Source: Stenotrophomonas lacuserhaii (GTDB lineage Bacteria > Pseudomonadota > Gammaproteobacteria > Xanthomonadales > Xanthomonadaceae). Taken from it: 64,000 nucleotides of DNA. Where the stretch lies: the NCBI RefSeq assembly GCF_014836545.1, contig NZ_JACSQS010000009.1:1-64000 (forward strand), in the 5' to 3' direction. A model generated the notes under the pieces. The model had not been told where the DNA came from. It saw nothing but the letters and a program-made list of their open reading frames with translations, and searched no databases. How positions within the stretch are numbered: position 1 is the first letter of the stretch; each line of letters starts with the position of its first letter. The translations under genes and the position numbers were made by a program. This document shows, one piece after another, positions 1 to 9,234 of this stretch.

Positions 1-69
1 GGAAGTGAAACGCAGCTGCGCCGATGGTAGTGTGGCTCAAGCCATGCGAGAGTAGGTCATCGCCAGGGT
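1..69 (+). rRNA. rrf: 5S ribosomal RNA, 3' end only
   Basis: The first bases match the 3' half of a gammaproteobacterial 5S rRNA: the GAAGTGAAACGCAGCTGCGCC segment region is followed by GATGGTAGTGTGG and by GCGAGAGTAGGTCATCGCC. The 5' part lies outside the window, so this is the tail of an rRNA operon. The exact 3' end (about 67-69) is estimated. A strong intrinsic terminator follows at 83-109. Confidence 0.87.
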
Positions 70-82
70 TTATACCCGAGAA

Positions 83-109
83 CCCCGCTGCTCACGCAGC
101 GGGGTTTTT
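83..109 (+). terminator. Intrinsic terminator of the rRNA operon
   Basis: Arms CCCCGCTGC (83-91) and GCAGCGGGG (96-104) form a perfect 9-bp stem with a TCAC loop, followed by TTTTT. It lies directly after the 5S rRNA. On the other strand it may also stop transcripts from the convergent hydrolase gene. Confidence 0.92.
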
Positions 110-170
110 CTTTTGTCTGAAAACCTGCCGCTGGTCATACGGACACACACGCATATCTCCCAGCAAACGC

Positions 171-1010
171 TCAGGCGCAGAACCGCATGATGAGCTCGGC
201 AACCTCGGCTGGCCGTTCCATATGCACGTGGTGCGTGCCAGGCAGCACGGCCAACCGGCCATCGCGCAGGTGCTTGAGCCGCTCGCTGCGCTGCGGTTCC
301 GGGTAATAGGCCTGGGCGGGGCTGGCATAGATCACCTGCACGGGACAGGCGATGGCCTGCAGCAGGTTGTCGATCTGGCCCTCGGTGAGCCGTACCGCGG
401 TTGGCAGCATCAGGCGCTGGTCGGTGCGCCAGCTGTAACCTCCCGGCACATCGCATACTCCGCGCTCCACCAGCAGGCGCGCGTTGGCTTCGCTCAGCTG
501 ATTGGCCATCATCCTGGCGCGGATCGGTGCAGCCAGCGTAGGGAACACCCTCAGCGGTCGGCCGTGGGTCGTGCGGCTGGCGGTCACGTGGTCGCGCAGG
601 CGCTGCGCGGTCTCCGATTCCGGGCCTCGCAGCCCGCCGAGCGCCTCGATCGCCACCAGCCGCTCCACGCGATCAGAAACGGCGGCCGTCAGGCTGGCGA
701 TGCCGGCCCCCATGGAGTGGCCCAGCAGAGTGAAGCGTTCCCATCCCAGCGCGTCGGCCACATCCAGGACATGGCAGATGGCTGCCGGCGTGGTGTAGCT
801 GGCACCTGCCGGCAGATGGCTGCTTAAGCCATGTCCGGGCAGGTCCAGCATCACGATGTCCAGCTCCGGCAGATGCGCAAGCAGTGGCACGAAGCTGGCG
901 GCGTTATCCAGCCAGCCATGCAGCGCCAGTACCCGACGCCCCGTCCCTGGCCGCCGCAGTCCACTGACGGTCTGGCCGCCCAGTTGCAGCGAAATCGCCT
1001 GCAACGTCAC
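171..1010 (-). CDS. Alpha/beta-fold hydrolase
   Basis: This 279-aa protein has the usual alpha/beta-hydrolase landmarks: an oxyanion-hole HGW near residue 31, DLPGHG near 56-61, the nucleophile elbow GHSMGAG with Ser99, and a C-terminal catalytic His in the GTHHVHME segment. No signal peptide or membrane segment is seen, so it should be a soluble cytoplasmic esterase or lyase-type hydrolase; the substrate cannot be read from the sequence. The start is a GTG whose bases overlap the hemH stop (GTGA, 1007-1010), so the gene is probably translated by coupling to hemH in a two-gene operon. Confidence 0.85.
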   Translation of the reverse strand: MTLQAISLQLGGQTVSGLRRPGTGRRVLALHGWLDNAASFVPLLAHLPELDIVMLDLPGHGLSSHLPAGASYTTPAAICHVLDVADALGWERFTLLGHSMGAGIASLTAAVSDRVERLVAIEALGGLRGPESETAQRLRDHVTASRTTHGRPLRVFPTLAAPIRARMMANQLSEANARLLVERGVCDVPGGYSWRTDQRLMLPTAVRLTEGQIDNLLQAIACPVQVIYASPAQAYYPEPQRSERLKHLRDGRLAVLPGTHHVHMERPAEVAELIMRFCA

Positions 1011-1969
1011 TTCAGCGCGTCCTCCGCCAACTGCGCCAGGGCGCCTGCGTGCGCGGGATCATCATTCAGACAAGGGATGTAGCGCATCTGCGCGCCGCGC
1101 TCGGCCAAGGTGTGGGTGAAGCCCAACGCGACCTCTTCCAAGGTTTCCAGGCAGTCGGTTGCAAACCCGGGGCAGACCACGTCGATCTGCTTGACGCCGC
1201 CCTCGGCCAGCGCCCACAGGCTGGGTTCGGCATAGGGCTGCAGCCACTTCTCGCGGCCGAACCGCGACTGATACCCCATCTGCCATTGGTCAGCGGACAG
1301 GCCCAGCGCCGCAGCGATGGCCGCCGCACTCGCTTCGCACTGCCGCGGATAGGGGTCACCGGCATCGGCAACCCGCTGCGGTATCCCATGGAAGGAGAAC
1401 ATCAGTTTCTCCCCCCGGCCATGCTGTTCCCACCACCGACGGATCGACCCGGCAACTGCCTCGACCCACGCCGGGTGCACCGGGTAGTCGCGGATCAGCT
1501 CCACCTGTACATCGGGATTCCTGCGGCGCCAGCGCTCCACCAGATCCTCGACCGACGCGGTGGTGGTGGTTGAATACTGCGGATACAGCGGCAGCACTGC
1601 GATGCGTCGGATGCCAACGGCCTTGGCGTCATCGAGCTCCTTGCCCAGCGCGGGTACCCCATAGCGCATCGCATGGCGGACCCGACGGCTGGGCATCAAA
1701 CGCTGCATGGCCTCGGCCAGATTGCGTGTGTGCACCATCAGCGGTGAGCCGCCCGGCAGCCACACCTGCGCGTACTTTTCCGCGGAGCGCCCGCTGCGCA
1801 GCGGCAGGATGACGCCGTACAGCAACGGTTTCCAGAACAACGCCGGAATCGCCACCACACGCGGATCGGAAAGAAATTCAGCCAGATAGCGCCGCACTGC
1901 CGGGGCAGTTGGTGCTTCGGGCGTGCCTAGGTTCACCGCCAGCACGGCGGAATCGGGTGCGTTGAGCAT
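1007..1969 (-). CDS. hemH: Ferrochelatase
   Basis: The protein inserts ferrous iron into protoporphyrin IX, the last step of haem synthesis. At 320 aa it has the normal bacterial length. It begins with the family's VNLGTPEAP segment, and the active-site SFHGIPQR motif and the later [14 protein letters not shown] block are both present. It should sit at the inner face of the cytoplasmic membrane. The downstream hydrolase gene starts inside its stop codon. No iron-sulfur cysteine cluster is evident at the C-terminus, as is usual for many bacterial forms. Confidence 0.95.
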   Translation of the reverse strand: MLNAPDSAVLAVNLGTPEAPTAPAVRRYLAEFLSDPRVVAIPALFWKPLLYGVILPLRSGRSAEKYAQVWLPGGSPLMVHTRNLAEAMQRLMPSRRVRHAMRYGVPALGKELDDAKAVGIRRIAVLPLYPQYSTTTTASVEDLVERWRRRNPDVQVELIRDYPVHPAWVEAVAGSIRRWWEQHGRGEKLMFSFHGIPQRVADAGDPYPRQCEASAAAIAAALGLSADQWQMGYQSRFGREKWLQPYAEPSLWALAEGGVKQIDVVCPGFATDCLETLEEVALGFTHTLAERGAQMRYIPCLNDDPAHAGALAQLAEDALK

Positions 1970-2131
1970 GCGCCATTGTCGCTGATCGCGCCCGAAGGCG
2001 GGATGAGATCGATCAATGAGATGGATCGAAAGAGTGAATGAATAGCCGGAAAACTCATTGCTGATTCATCTGAACGGCCCTACTTTCAGCTGCTTGCTAT
2101 ATCTTCTTGGTGAACTGATACGGAGTCCGTC

Positions 2132-3019
2132 ATGCGTCGCCTTCGCCTTACCCTGTTGATCACCGCTGGCTTGATGTTGTCCAGCCAGGCCGCGCTGGCC
2201 GGCCCCCAGGAAGACCAGCGTGCGCGCAACGCGGTACGCGTGCTGGCCGAAATCCAGGAAATCCCCGAGCAGGGGATCCCCGACAAGCTGCTCGATGAAG
2301 GCCATGCCGTCGTCGTCATCCCGGACACCATCAAGGCCGGCCTGGTCATCGGCGGCCGCCGCGGGCACGGCCTGATGTCGGTGAAGATGCCCGATGGCAG
2401 CTGGTCCAACCCGGTGTTCATGAAGCTCACCGGTGGCAGCATCGGCTTCCAGGCCGGCGTGCAGTCCTCCGACGTGGTGCTGGTGTTCCGCAACGAACGC
2501 AGCCTGGACAACCTGGTCAATGGCAAGTTCACCCTTGGCGCGGACGCCGGCGTGGCGGCAGGTCCGGTCGGACGCAATGCGGCCGCCGCGACCGATGGCC
2601 AGCTGAAGGCGGAAATCTGGTCGTGGTCGCGTGCACGCGGCCTGTTTGCCGGTGTCGCCCTGGACGGTGCCGTGCTGCAGATCGATGATGCCGCCAATCT
2701 GGATGCGTACGGCAGCGGCACCACGCCGCGGATGATCTTCGAAGGGCGCGCCGCAGGTGCCCCGTCGATGGACGTGGTGGCCTTCCGTGACCGCCTTGAA
2801 GAGGCCACCTACGCCGCCCGCAACAACCGTGGCTCCAGTGGCCCGGCGCCCGCACCGCGTGCGGCGGCTGTCGCTCCGGCCCCGCAGGTGGCTCCGCCGC
2901 CGGCCGCCGAAGCGACCACTGTGCCACTGCAGAACGTACCTGCCGCGCCGCCGTCGCAACAGGGCTTCCAGCCAGTCACCGAAGGTGAGATCCGTACCGA
3001 GTCACTGGACGGCAACTGA
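2132..3019 (+). CDS. SYLF-domain lipid-binding protein (Ysc84-like)
   Basis: A Sec signal peptide (MRRLRLTLL core, cleavage near ALA-GP at about residue 24) precedes a SYLF/Ysc84 domain of about 200 residues. The domain shows the typical VVVIPDTIKAGLVIGGRRG stretch near 65-85 and GRNAAAATD near 150. In other proteins this domain binds phosphoinositides or other lipids; here a periplasmic or outer-membrane role is likely but unproven. The last 60 residues are Pro/Ala-rich and probably disordered. A GGAG ribosome-binding site lies just before the ATG. It is followed by tatABC on the same strand but probably belongs to its own unit. Confidence 0.8.
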   Translation: MRRLRLTLLITAGLMLSSQAALAGPQEDQRARNAVRVLAEIQEIPEQGIPDKLLDEGHAVVVIPDTIKAGLVIGGRRGHGLMSVKMPDGSWSNPVFMKLTGGSIGFQAGVQSSDVVLVFRNERSLDNLVNGKFTLGADAGVAAGPVGRNAAAATDGQLKAEIWSWSRARGLFAGVALDGAVLQIDDAANLDAYGSGTTPRMIFEGRAAGAPSMDVVAFRDRLEEATYAARNNRGSSGPAPAPRAAAVAPAPQVAPPPAAEATTVPLQNVPAAPPSQQGFQPVTEGEIRTESLDGN

Positions 3020-3098
3020 CTTCCAGCATGCGCGCCGGCCCCCTGCCGGTGCGCTATGCTCGGGATCCTGATCCCTGAAAATATTTGCGAGCGTCTTT

Positions 3099-3329
3099 AT
3101 GGGCAGTTTCAGCATCTGGCATTGGTTGATCGTGCTGGCCGTGGTTCTGCTGGTGTTCGGCACCAAGCGGCTCACCAGCGGCGCCAAGGACCTCGGCTCG
3201 GCCGTGAAGGAATTCAAGAAAGGCATGCGTGACGAAGACAAGCCGGGTGCACAGCTCGGTGATGAATCGCGCAACGATGCCTCGCGCAGCAGCACGGTGC
3301 AGGACGAGCGCGACCGCGACCCGCGCTGA
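3099..3329 (+). CDS. tatA: Sec-independent translocase subunit TatA
   Basis: This 76-aa protein has one N-terminal membrane helix (about residues 3-21), the FGTKRL hinge, an amphipathic helix (about 25-42) and a charged tail, the standard TatA layout. It forms the size-variable pore of the twin-arginine pathway that exports folded proteins. It is first in a tatA-tatB-tatC operon, 15 bases before tatB. Confidence 0.95.
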   Translation: MGSFSIWHWLIVLAVVLLVFGTKRLTSGAKDLGSAVKEFKKGMRDEDKPGAQLGDESRNDASRSSTVQDERDRDPR

Positions 3330-3344
3330 TCCGGAGGGGTAGCG

Positions 3345-3830
3345 GTGTTTGATATCGGCTTCAGTGAGCTGCTGGTCGTTGCGATCGTGGCATTGGTGGT
3401 ACTTGGCCCGGAACGACTGCCGAAGGCGGCGCGCTTTGCCGGCCTGTGGGTGCGCCGTGCGCGCAACCAGTGGGATTCGGTGAAGCAGGAACTGGAGCGT
3501 GAGCTGCAGGCCGAAGACATCAAGCGGCAGATGCAGGACGTGCGCCAGTCGATGCAGGACACCGAGAGCGAACTGCGTGCCAGCGGCGAAGCCGCGCGCC
3601 GGCAGATGCAGGATGTGGATGACCAGGGCCGGATGATCGCCGATGAAGTGCGCGGCACGCCACGCGCTACCGCGTCGATGGGCGAGGTGCGCCCCACGCC
3701 AGAAACCATCGCGCTGGATCAGCCATCATCCGCACCGGCCGTGCTGCCCGGTTCCAGTCCGGCACCTGCGACGGCGGAGCCGCCGGCCGACGCGCCTGCG
3801 CCTGCCAATGCGAAGGAGAACACCCCATGA
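3345..3830 (+). CDS. tatB: Sec-independent translocase subunit TatB
   Basis: This is the 161-aa partner of TatC in the substrate-receptor complex. The short N-terminal membrane helix (FDIGFSELLVVAIVALVVLG) is followed by the TatB-type ERLPKAAR hinge, a long charged amphipathic helical region and a Pro/Ala-rich tail. It starts with GTG at 3345 behind a CGGAGGGG ribosome-binding site. Its last bases overlap the tatC start (ATGA), indicating translational coupling. Confidence 0.93.
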   Translation: MFDIGFSELLVVAIVALVVLGPERLPKAARFAGLWVRRARNQWDSVKQELERELQAEDIKRQMQDVRQSMQDTESELRASGEAARRQMQDVDDQGRMIADEVRGTPRATASMGEVRPTPETIALDQPSSAPAVLPGSSPAPATAEPPADAPAPANAKENTP

Positions 3831-4573
3831 GCGAGCACGAGTTCGGTGAAAGTTCGCTGGTGGAGCATCTGGTCGAACTGCGCGCACGGCTGGTACGCGC
3901 GCTGCTGGGCCTGGGGGTCGTACTGCTGGGCCTGCTACCTTTTTCGCGCACCCTCTACACCGTCGTCGCCGAGCCGCTGATCTCGCAGCTGCCCAATGGG
4001 CAGTCGATGATCGCGATCAACCCGGCCGGTGCCTTCTTCGCGCCCCTGAAGCTGACCTTCTTCCTCGCCCTGTTCGTGGCCATGCCGTGGTTGCTGTACC
4101 AGCTGTGGGCTTTCGTCGCGCCTGGCCTGTACGCACGCGAAAAACGACTGGCGGTGCCGATCCTCGGCTCGTCGGTACTGCTGTTCTACACTGGCTGCGC
4201 GTTCGCGTATTTCCTGGTGCTGCCGGCGGTTTTCCACTTCCTGACCACCTTCCGGCCGGACGTGATTGCGATCACGCCGGATGCGAATGCCTACCTGGAT
4301 TTCGTGCTGGCGATCTTCTTCGCCTTCGGCGGCAGCTTCGAGCTGCCGGTGGCGATGGTCATCCTGACGCTGCTCGGTTGGGTCACGCCGCAGCAGTTCA
4401 AGGAAGGACGCGGCTATGCGGTGGTCGGCATCTTCGTGCTGGCGGCGGTGCTGACGCCGCCTGACGTGGTGTCACAGCTGATGCTGGCCATCCCGATGTG
4501 CCTGCTCTACGAACTGGGCATCCACGCCTCGAAGTGGCTGGTGCCCTCCAGCGCCCGCCAGACCGAGCCCTGA
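3827..4573 (+). CDS. tatC: Sec-independent translocase subunit TatC
   Basis: This 248-aa inner-membrane protein has six predicted helices and is the core receptor for twin-arginine signal peptides. The N-terminal SLVEHLVELRARL segment and the FAPLKLTF and AFGGSFELPV segments are typical of the family. It ends the tatABC operon; a REP-like hairpin lies just after the stop, between it and the convergent membrane-protein gene. Confidence 0.96.
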   Translation: MSEHEFGESSLVEHLVELRARLVRALLGLGVVLLGLLPFSRTLYTVVAEPLISQLPNGQSMIAINPAGAFFAPLKLTFFLALFVAMPWLLYQLWAFVAPGLYAREKRLAVPILGSSVLLFYTGCAFAYFLVLPAVFHFLTTFRPDVIAITPDANAYLDFVLAIFFAFGGSFELPVAMVILTLLGWVTPQQFKEGRGYAVVGIFVLAAVLTPPDVVSQLMLAIPMCLLYELGIHASKWLVPSSARQTEP

Positions 4574-4581
4574 CCCGGCAG

Positions 4582-4600
4582 CGCCGAGCCACGCTCGGCG
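4582..4600. repeat. SMAG-like/REP hairpin between convergent genes
   Basis: Perfect 8-bp arms CGCCGAGC (4582-4589) and GCTCGGCG (4593-4600) enclose a CAC loop. The size and sequence resemble the short palindromes (SMAG/REP type) scattered through Stenotrophomonas genomes. It sits between the stops of tatC and the convergent membrane-protein gene, where it could help end transcription on both strands, although no T-run is present. Confidence 0.6.
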
Positions 4601-4621
4601 AGGGCAGCGGCACCCAAAGCC

Positions 4622-5521
4622 TCAGGCGTGGAACACGTTCGACGGTCCGCTGTCCGGCAATGCCGGCGGTTCACCTGCCTCGCCGAACATCTGCTTCCAG
4701 GCGCTGTACACCGCGCCGGCGAACACCGGCATGATCACGCCCATCAGCAACAGCTGCGCGGCGAACAGGGCCAGCATCGCCCCGCCCACCAGCTGGGCGA
4801 CCATCGCCACGATCATCACCAGGAAGTAGACGGCGAACACCGCCACGAAGGCGAGCAGGAAGAACACCGCCATCGGCAGCAGGTTGTGCACGCAGGCGCG
4901 CAGGCTCAGGCGCAGCGCCTGCAGCCCGTTGCGCTGTTCGAACATGACCTGCGGCGACAGCGTGAACAGTGCCAGCGCCACCGCGATGAACACCACCAGC
5001 ACGCACAGCAGCCACAGCAGGATGCGGCCAGCGGGCAGGCTGGCGGCCAGCGCTTCCATCTCCGCCGGGCTCGGCTGCGCACCGGACTGGCTCAGTTCGT
5101 TGAGCTTGGTCATCACTTCGCTGAGCTGGCCCAGCCCGGAGCTGCCGATCAGCAGCAGCAACAGGATGCCCAGCACCAGGCCGGCCACCAGCTGCGGCAG
5201 CAGCGAGACCAGAAGGTGCGGCGCGCGGCCGTCGTGCAGGCCCTGCAACAGGTGCGCCGGCTGCGCCGGGCGACCGTGGTCGACCTCGCGCACGGCCCAC
5301 ACCAGGCCGCCGAAGATCAGCGGGCCGGCCAAGGCCATCACCAACTGCGCGGGCAGTGCGAGCACGGGCACCATCGTCGCCAATGCCGTCACCAGCAGCG
5401 CGGCCAACGCCCAGATCATGCCAAGGATGCCCAGGCCCAGCGGCGCCTTGCGCAGCAGGGTGAACCCGGACACCAGCCATTCCGCACCAGCCGAAGCCGG
5501 TAGCTTGCGCATCTCGCTCAT
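4622..5521 (-). CDS. BPSS1780-type integral membrane protein
   Basis: This protein of 299 aa has multiple hydrophobic segments (about six helices), beginning with LLRKAPLGLGILGMIWALAALLV and ending with a cytoplasmic tail. The start is placed at the Met of MSEMRKLPAS, because the 15 codons upstream in the same frame are Pro/Arg-rich and unlike the family N-terminus. The family is common in beta- and gammaproteobacteria and has no firm function. It converges with tatC and is separated from the amidotransferase gene by about 50 bases. Confidence 0.75.
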   Translation of the reverse strand: MSEMRKLPASAGAEWLVSGFTLLRKAPLGLGILGMIWALAALLVTALATMVPVLALPAQLVMALAGPLIFGGLVWAVREVDHGRPAQPAHLLQGLHDGRAPHLLVSLLPQLVAGLVLGILLLLLIGSSGLGQLSEVMTKLNELSQSGAQPSPAEMEALAASLPAGRILLWLLCVLVVFIAVALALFTLSPQVMFEQRNGLQALRLSLRACVHNLLPMAVFFLLAFVAVFAVYFLVMIVAMVAQLVGGAMLALFAAQLLLMGVIMPVFAGAVYSAWKQMFGEAGEPPALPDSGPSNVFHA

Positions 5522-5573
5522 ACCAATCCGAAGAACAGGGGGAGGGGCAGGGCGCGTGCCCTGCATCCGGTGA

Positions 5574-6320
5574 TTATCCCTGTTTTACGGCGCCGTGACC
5601 TGAAGCGTGGCGGGCCTGGCGCACGAAACGGCGCAGCAGCTGCCGGGCCAGCGGGGCGGCGGTGATGGCACGCTCGATGCTGCGTGCGCAGCCGCCGTGC
5701 TGGCGGATGCACTGGGCACGCGCGCGCACGTAGCCGCGCATGTGGTGGGTGGCGAATTCCGGATGGAACTGCACCCCCCAGGCGCGGTCACCCCAGCGGA
5801 AGGCATGGCAGCCATCCAGCGTGGAACGAGCCAGCACCGAGGCACCTTCCGGTGCGCGCAGCACCGTCTGCAGGTGCGTGGCGTGGGCCGGGAAACGCGA
5901 TGGCAAACCGCTGAACAGTGGGTCTTGATGGGCAGCCGGATCCAGCGACAACTCGATGGTGCCCGATTCGCGGCCGGCAGGGTTGTAATCCACCTGCCCA
6001 CCCAGCGCATGCGCCAGCAGCTGGTGGCCGTAGCAGATGCCGAACACCGGGCTGCCACCGTGCACCGCCTCGCGCAGCCAGGCGGCGCTGCGCTCGCTCC
6101 AGTCGGCCCGGTCGGTGACATAGGCGGCCGAGCCGGTCACCAGCACGCCGGCATAGCCGCGCACGTCCGGCAGGGGGTCGCCGTGTTCGGCATCGACCAC
6201 CACGGTTTCCTGTTCTTCCAGCCCCGCCGCGACCCGGATCCAGTGCGGAAAACGGCCGTAGCGCCGCAACGAGGCGAGCGGTCGGCCGGTCTCAACGATC
6301 AGGAAGGGAAGGTGGTTCAT
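5574..6320 (-). CDS. Class I glutamine amidotransferase (GATase1-like)
   Basis: This 248-aa free-standing class I amidotransferase domain carries the nucleophile in GICYGHQ (Cys96) and the His/Glu of the catalytic triad in the FHPEF segment. It should release ammonia from glutamine or act as a gamma-glutamyl hydrolase. The family resembles the amidotransferase half of GMP synthase, but no synthetase domain or partner is nearby, so the substrate is open. Its start lies 29 bases inside the end of the upstream ATPase gene, suggesting co-transcription. Confidence 0.82.
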   Translation of the reverse strand: MNHLPFLIVETGRPLASLRRYGRFPHWIRVAAGLEEQETVVVDAEHGDPLPDVRGYAGVLVTGSAAYVTDRADWSERSAAWLREAVHGGSPVFGICYGHQLLAHALGGQVDYNPAGRESGTIELSLDPAAHQDPLFSGLPSRFPAHATHLQTVLRAPEGASVLARSTLDGCHAFRWGDRAWGVQFHPEFATHHMRGYVRARAQCIRQHGGCARSIERAITAAPLARQLLRRFVRQARHASGHGAVKQG

Positions 6321-8121
6321 CGGCAGGCGGCACGACTGACAGGACTTCCTCGATTGTAGTCAGCCCAAGGGCCACCTTTTCAAGCCCTGCCTGGCGCAGG
6401 GTGCGCAGTCCTGCACCGCGTGCTTCACGCGAAAACGCCCCCAGATCCATGTCTGCGCGGATCCGCCCGCGCAGCCGCGAGCCCAATGGCAGCAGCTCAT
6501 ACAGCCCGATCCGTCCCATGAATCCGGTGCGCCGGCACTCCAGGCAGCCGACCGGCCGGTACGGCGTGGCGGCATCTGGATATGCCATCTGGCCATCAGC
6601 CAGCACCGCCCAGTCGGCCGCTTCCAGCACGTGCGGCACCTTGCAGTGCGTGCACAGGGTGCGCACCAGGCGCTGGGCCAGGATGCCGTTCAGGGTGGAG
6701 GCCAGCAGGTAATGCGGCACGCCGAGGTCGAGCAGGCGGGTGATCGCCGAGGGCGCATCGTTGGTGTGCAGGGTGGACAACACCAGATGGCCGGTAAGCG
6801 AAGCCTGCACCGCCATCTGCGCGGTTTCCAGGTCGCGGATTTCACCGATCATGATGATGTCCGGATCCTGCCGCAGCAGGGTGCGCACGCCGCTGGCGAA
6901 ATCCAGGTCGATGTTGGTCTGCACCTGCATCTGGTTGAATTCCGGCGCGATCATTTCGATCGGGTCTTCCACCGTGCACACGTTCACGTCCGGCGTGGCC
7001 AGCCGTTTAAGCGTGGAATACAGCGTGGTGGTCTTGCCCGAACCGGTTGGCCCGGTGACCAGCACGATGCCGTGTGGCTGTTCGACCAGCGTGTTCCAGC
7101 CGGCCGCTTCCTGCGCGCTGAAGCCCAGCTGGTCGATGCTCTTGAACGCCGCGTCGGGGTCGAAGATGCGCATCACGCACTTCTCGCCGAACGCGGTGGG
7201 CATGGTGGAAATACGCATTTCCACTTCGCGTCCCCCCGGCGAGCGGGTCTTGATCCGGCCGTCCTGCGGGCGCCGGCGTTCGCCCAGGTCCATCCGGCCG
7301 AGCACCTTGATCCGGCTGACCACGGCGGTCATCACCGCCGGCGGCACTTCGAACACTTTGTGCAGCACGCCATCGATGCGGAATCGCATGCGGCCCATGT
7401 CGCGCCGTGGTTCCAGGTGGATGTCCGAGGCACGCTGCTCGTAGGCGTACTGCAGCAGCCAGTCGACGATGTGCACGATGTGCTGGTCGTCGGCATTGAC
7501 GTCGCCGGCGCGGCCCAGCTCCACCAGCTGCTCGAAGCTGGGCAGGGTACTGCTGGTTTCCGAACGGGCATCGCCGCCGGCGCCACGCACCGAACGGGTA
7601 ACCCCGTAGAACTCCATGGTGTAGCGGTGCAGGTCCAGCGGGTTGACCAGGGCCAGTTCGATGGGGCGCCGGGTCAGGTGCTGCAGGTCGCGCCGCCACT
7701 CCTGCGCCAGTGGCTCGCTGGTGGCCACCAGCACCCGTTCGCTGTCCACCGCCAGGGGCAGGAAGCGATGCCGGCGCGCATAGGCGTGGGACACCAGCGC
7801 GGTCACGCTGGCCACGTCCACCCGGGTCGGGTCGATGCGCAGGTAGCGGGTACCGGTGCGCTTGGCCAGCCAGTCGGTGAGCCGCTCCAGCCCCAGCTCG
7901 CCGCCGCCGCTGGCGGCCAGTTTCAGGTTGGCCAGCAGCACCAGCGGATGCACTTCGCTGGCGTTCTTCGCGCCCTGGGCGGAGAACCGCACACGTTCCA
8001 GGTCGCTGTCGGCGACCAGCCCATCGGCCACCAGCGCGGTGGCGACCTGTTCGAACAGCAGCCGGCCGGGCGGCAGGATCGCTGCTGGTTGCGGGGACGA
8101 CGCCATCGGGTGCTGCTCCAT
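6292..8121 (-). CDS. GspE/PilB-family secretion ATPase (orphan)
   Basis: The 609-aa protein has an N-terminal MshEN/GspE-N-like region (about 20-200) and then a full secretion-ATPase core: Walker [11 protein letters not shown], an Asp box, Walker B with MIGEIRD, the His box [10 protein letters not shown], and a CTHC...CLEC zinc tetracysteine near residues 500-540. These are hallmarks of the type II secretion or type IV pilus assembly ATPase. No other gsp or pil gene is adjacent, so it is either an extra motor or works with a system elsewhere. A likely ribosome-binding site (AGGA) precedes the Met at 8121. It is divergent from glyQ. Confidence 0.85.
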   Translation of the reverse strand: MEQHPMASSPQPAAILPPGRLLFEQVATALVADGLVADSDLERVRFSAQGAKNASEVHPLVLLANLKLAASGGGELGLERLTDWLAKRTGTRYLRIDPTRVDVASVTALVSHAYARRHRFLPLAVDSERVLVATSEPLAQEWRRDLQHLTRRPIELALVNPLDLHRYTMEFYGVTRSVRGAGGDARSETSSTLPSFEQLVELGRAGDVNADDQHIVHIVDWLLQYAYEQRASDIHLEPRRDMGRMRFRIDGVLHKVFEVPPAVMTAVVSRIKVLGRMDLGERRRPQDGRIKTRSPGGREVEMRISTMPTAFGEKCVMRIFDPDAAFKSIDQLGFSAQEAAGWNTLVEQPHGIVLVTGPTGSGKTTTLYSTLKRLATPDVNVCTVEDPIEMIAPEFNQMQVQTNIDLDFASGVRTLLRQDPDIIMIGEIRDLETAQMAVQASLTGHLVLSTLHTNDAPSAITRLLDLGVPHYLLASTLNGILAQRLVRTLCTHCKVPHVLEAADWAVLADGQMAYPDAATPYRPVGCLECRRTGFMGRIGLYELLPLGSRLRGRIRADMDLGAFSREARGAGLRTLRQAGLEKVALGLTTIEEVLSVVPPADEPPSLPDR

Positions 8122-8210
8122 CGTCCTGTGTCCTTGGTTGCCACGTGGTGCGTTGAACGCCGCCTCCGCGTGGTCTGGATCGCGTCCAGCGCCCGGCGGT
8201 GGTCGCTCGT

Positions 8211-8216
8211 TATACT
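8211..8216 (+). promoter_or_regulatory. Probable -10 element of the glyQS promoter
   Basis: TATACT, 35 bases before the glyQ start, matches a sigma-70 -10 hexamer (TATAAT) at five of six positions. The -35 region upstream is GC-rich and not recognisable. The 129-bp spacer also has to hold the divergent ATPase promoter. Confidence 0.5.
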
Positions 8217-8250
8217 AGCGCACCCCTCTGCCCGGCCAAGAATCGACCGC

Positions 8251-9165
8251 ATGTCCGCGACCCCGACCGTTCCGATCACCTTCCAGGGCCTGATCCAGAC
8301 CCTGAACCAGTTCTGGGCGCAGCAGGGCTGCGTGCTGATCCAGCCGCTCGACCTGGAAGTGGGCGCCGGCACGTTCCACCCGGCGACCTTCCTGCGCGCG
8401 ATCGGCCCGGAGACCTGGAACGCCGCCTACGTGCAGCCTTCGCGGCGCCCCACCGATGGCCGCTATGGCGAAAATCCGAACCGCCTGCAGCGCTACTACC
8501 AGTACCAGGTAGCGATGAAGCCGGCGCCGGACAACATCCAGCAGCTGTACCTGGATTCGCTGAAGGCGCTGGGCATCGATCCGCTGGTGCATGACCTGCG
8601 TTTTGTCGAAGACAACTGGGAATCGCCGACCCTGGGCGCGTGGGGCCTGGGCTGGGAAGTCTGGCTCAACGGCATGGAAGTGACCCAGTTCACCTACTTC
8701 CAGCAGGCCGGTGGCCTGGAGTGCCGGCCGGTGCTGGGCGAGATCACCTACGGTCTCGAACGCCTGTGCATGTACCTGCAGAACTGCGACAACGTCTACG
8801 ACCTGGTGTGGACCTATGGTCCGGACGGCACCCCGGTGACCTATGGCGATGTCTACCACCAGAACGAAGTGGAGCAGAGCACCTACAACTTCGAACACGC
8901 CGACGTGGAAGAGATGTTCCACCGTTTCGACGCCTGCGAACGCGAAGCGAAGAAGCTGGTCGAACTGGGCCTGCCGCTGCCGGCGTACGAGCAGGTGACC
9001 AAGGCCAGCCATGCCTTCAACCTGCTCGATGCGCGCCGTGCGATCAGCGTGACCGAGCGCCAGCGTTACATCCTGCGCGTGCGCGCGCTGGCCCAGGGCG
9101 TGGCCCAGGCGTACTACGAACAGCGCGAGAAGCTGGGCTTCCCCGGCGCCAGAACGCAGGCCTGA
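8251..9165 (+). CDS. glyQ: Glycine--tRNA ligase alpha subunit
   Basis: This 304-aa catalytic subunit of the tetrameric (alpha2-beta2) bacterial glycyl-tRNA synthetase charges tRNA-Gly. The sequence contains the family blocks [43 protein letters not shown] and [19 protein letters not shown]. The ATG at 8251 is chosen because the reading frame upstream of it is antisense to the ATPase gene and codes for nothing plausible. It is followed after 69 bases by glyS. Confidence 0.97.
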   Translation: MSATPTVPITFQGLIQTLNQFWAQQGCVLIQPLDLEVGAGTFHPATFLRAIGPETWNAAYVQPSRRPTDGRYGENPNRLQRYYQYQVAMKPAPDNIQQLYLDSLKALGIDPLVHDLRFVEDNWESPTLGAWGLGWEVWLNGMEVTQFTYFQQAGGLECRPVLGEITYGLERLCMYLQNCDNVYDLVWTYGPDGTPVTYGDVYHQNEVEQSTYNFEHADVEEMFHRFDACEREAKKLVELGLPLPAYEQVTKASHAFNLLDARRAISVTERQRYILRVRALAQGVAQAYYEQREKLGFPGARTQA

Positions 9166-9234
9166 GTCCCGCACCTTCCCGAACCACCGGGCGCCGGCCG
9201 CGTCGCGCGCTGCGCCCCCAACTGGATTGAACCG

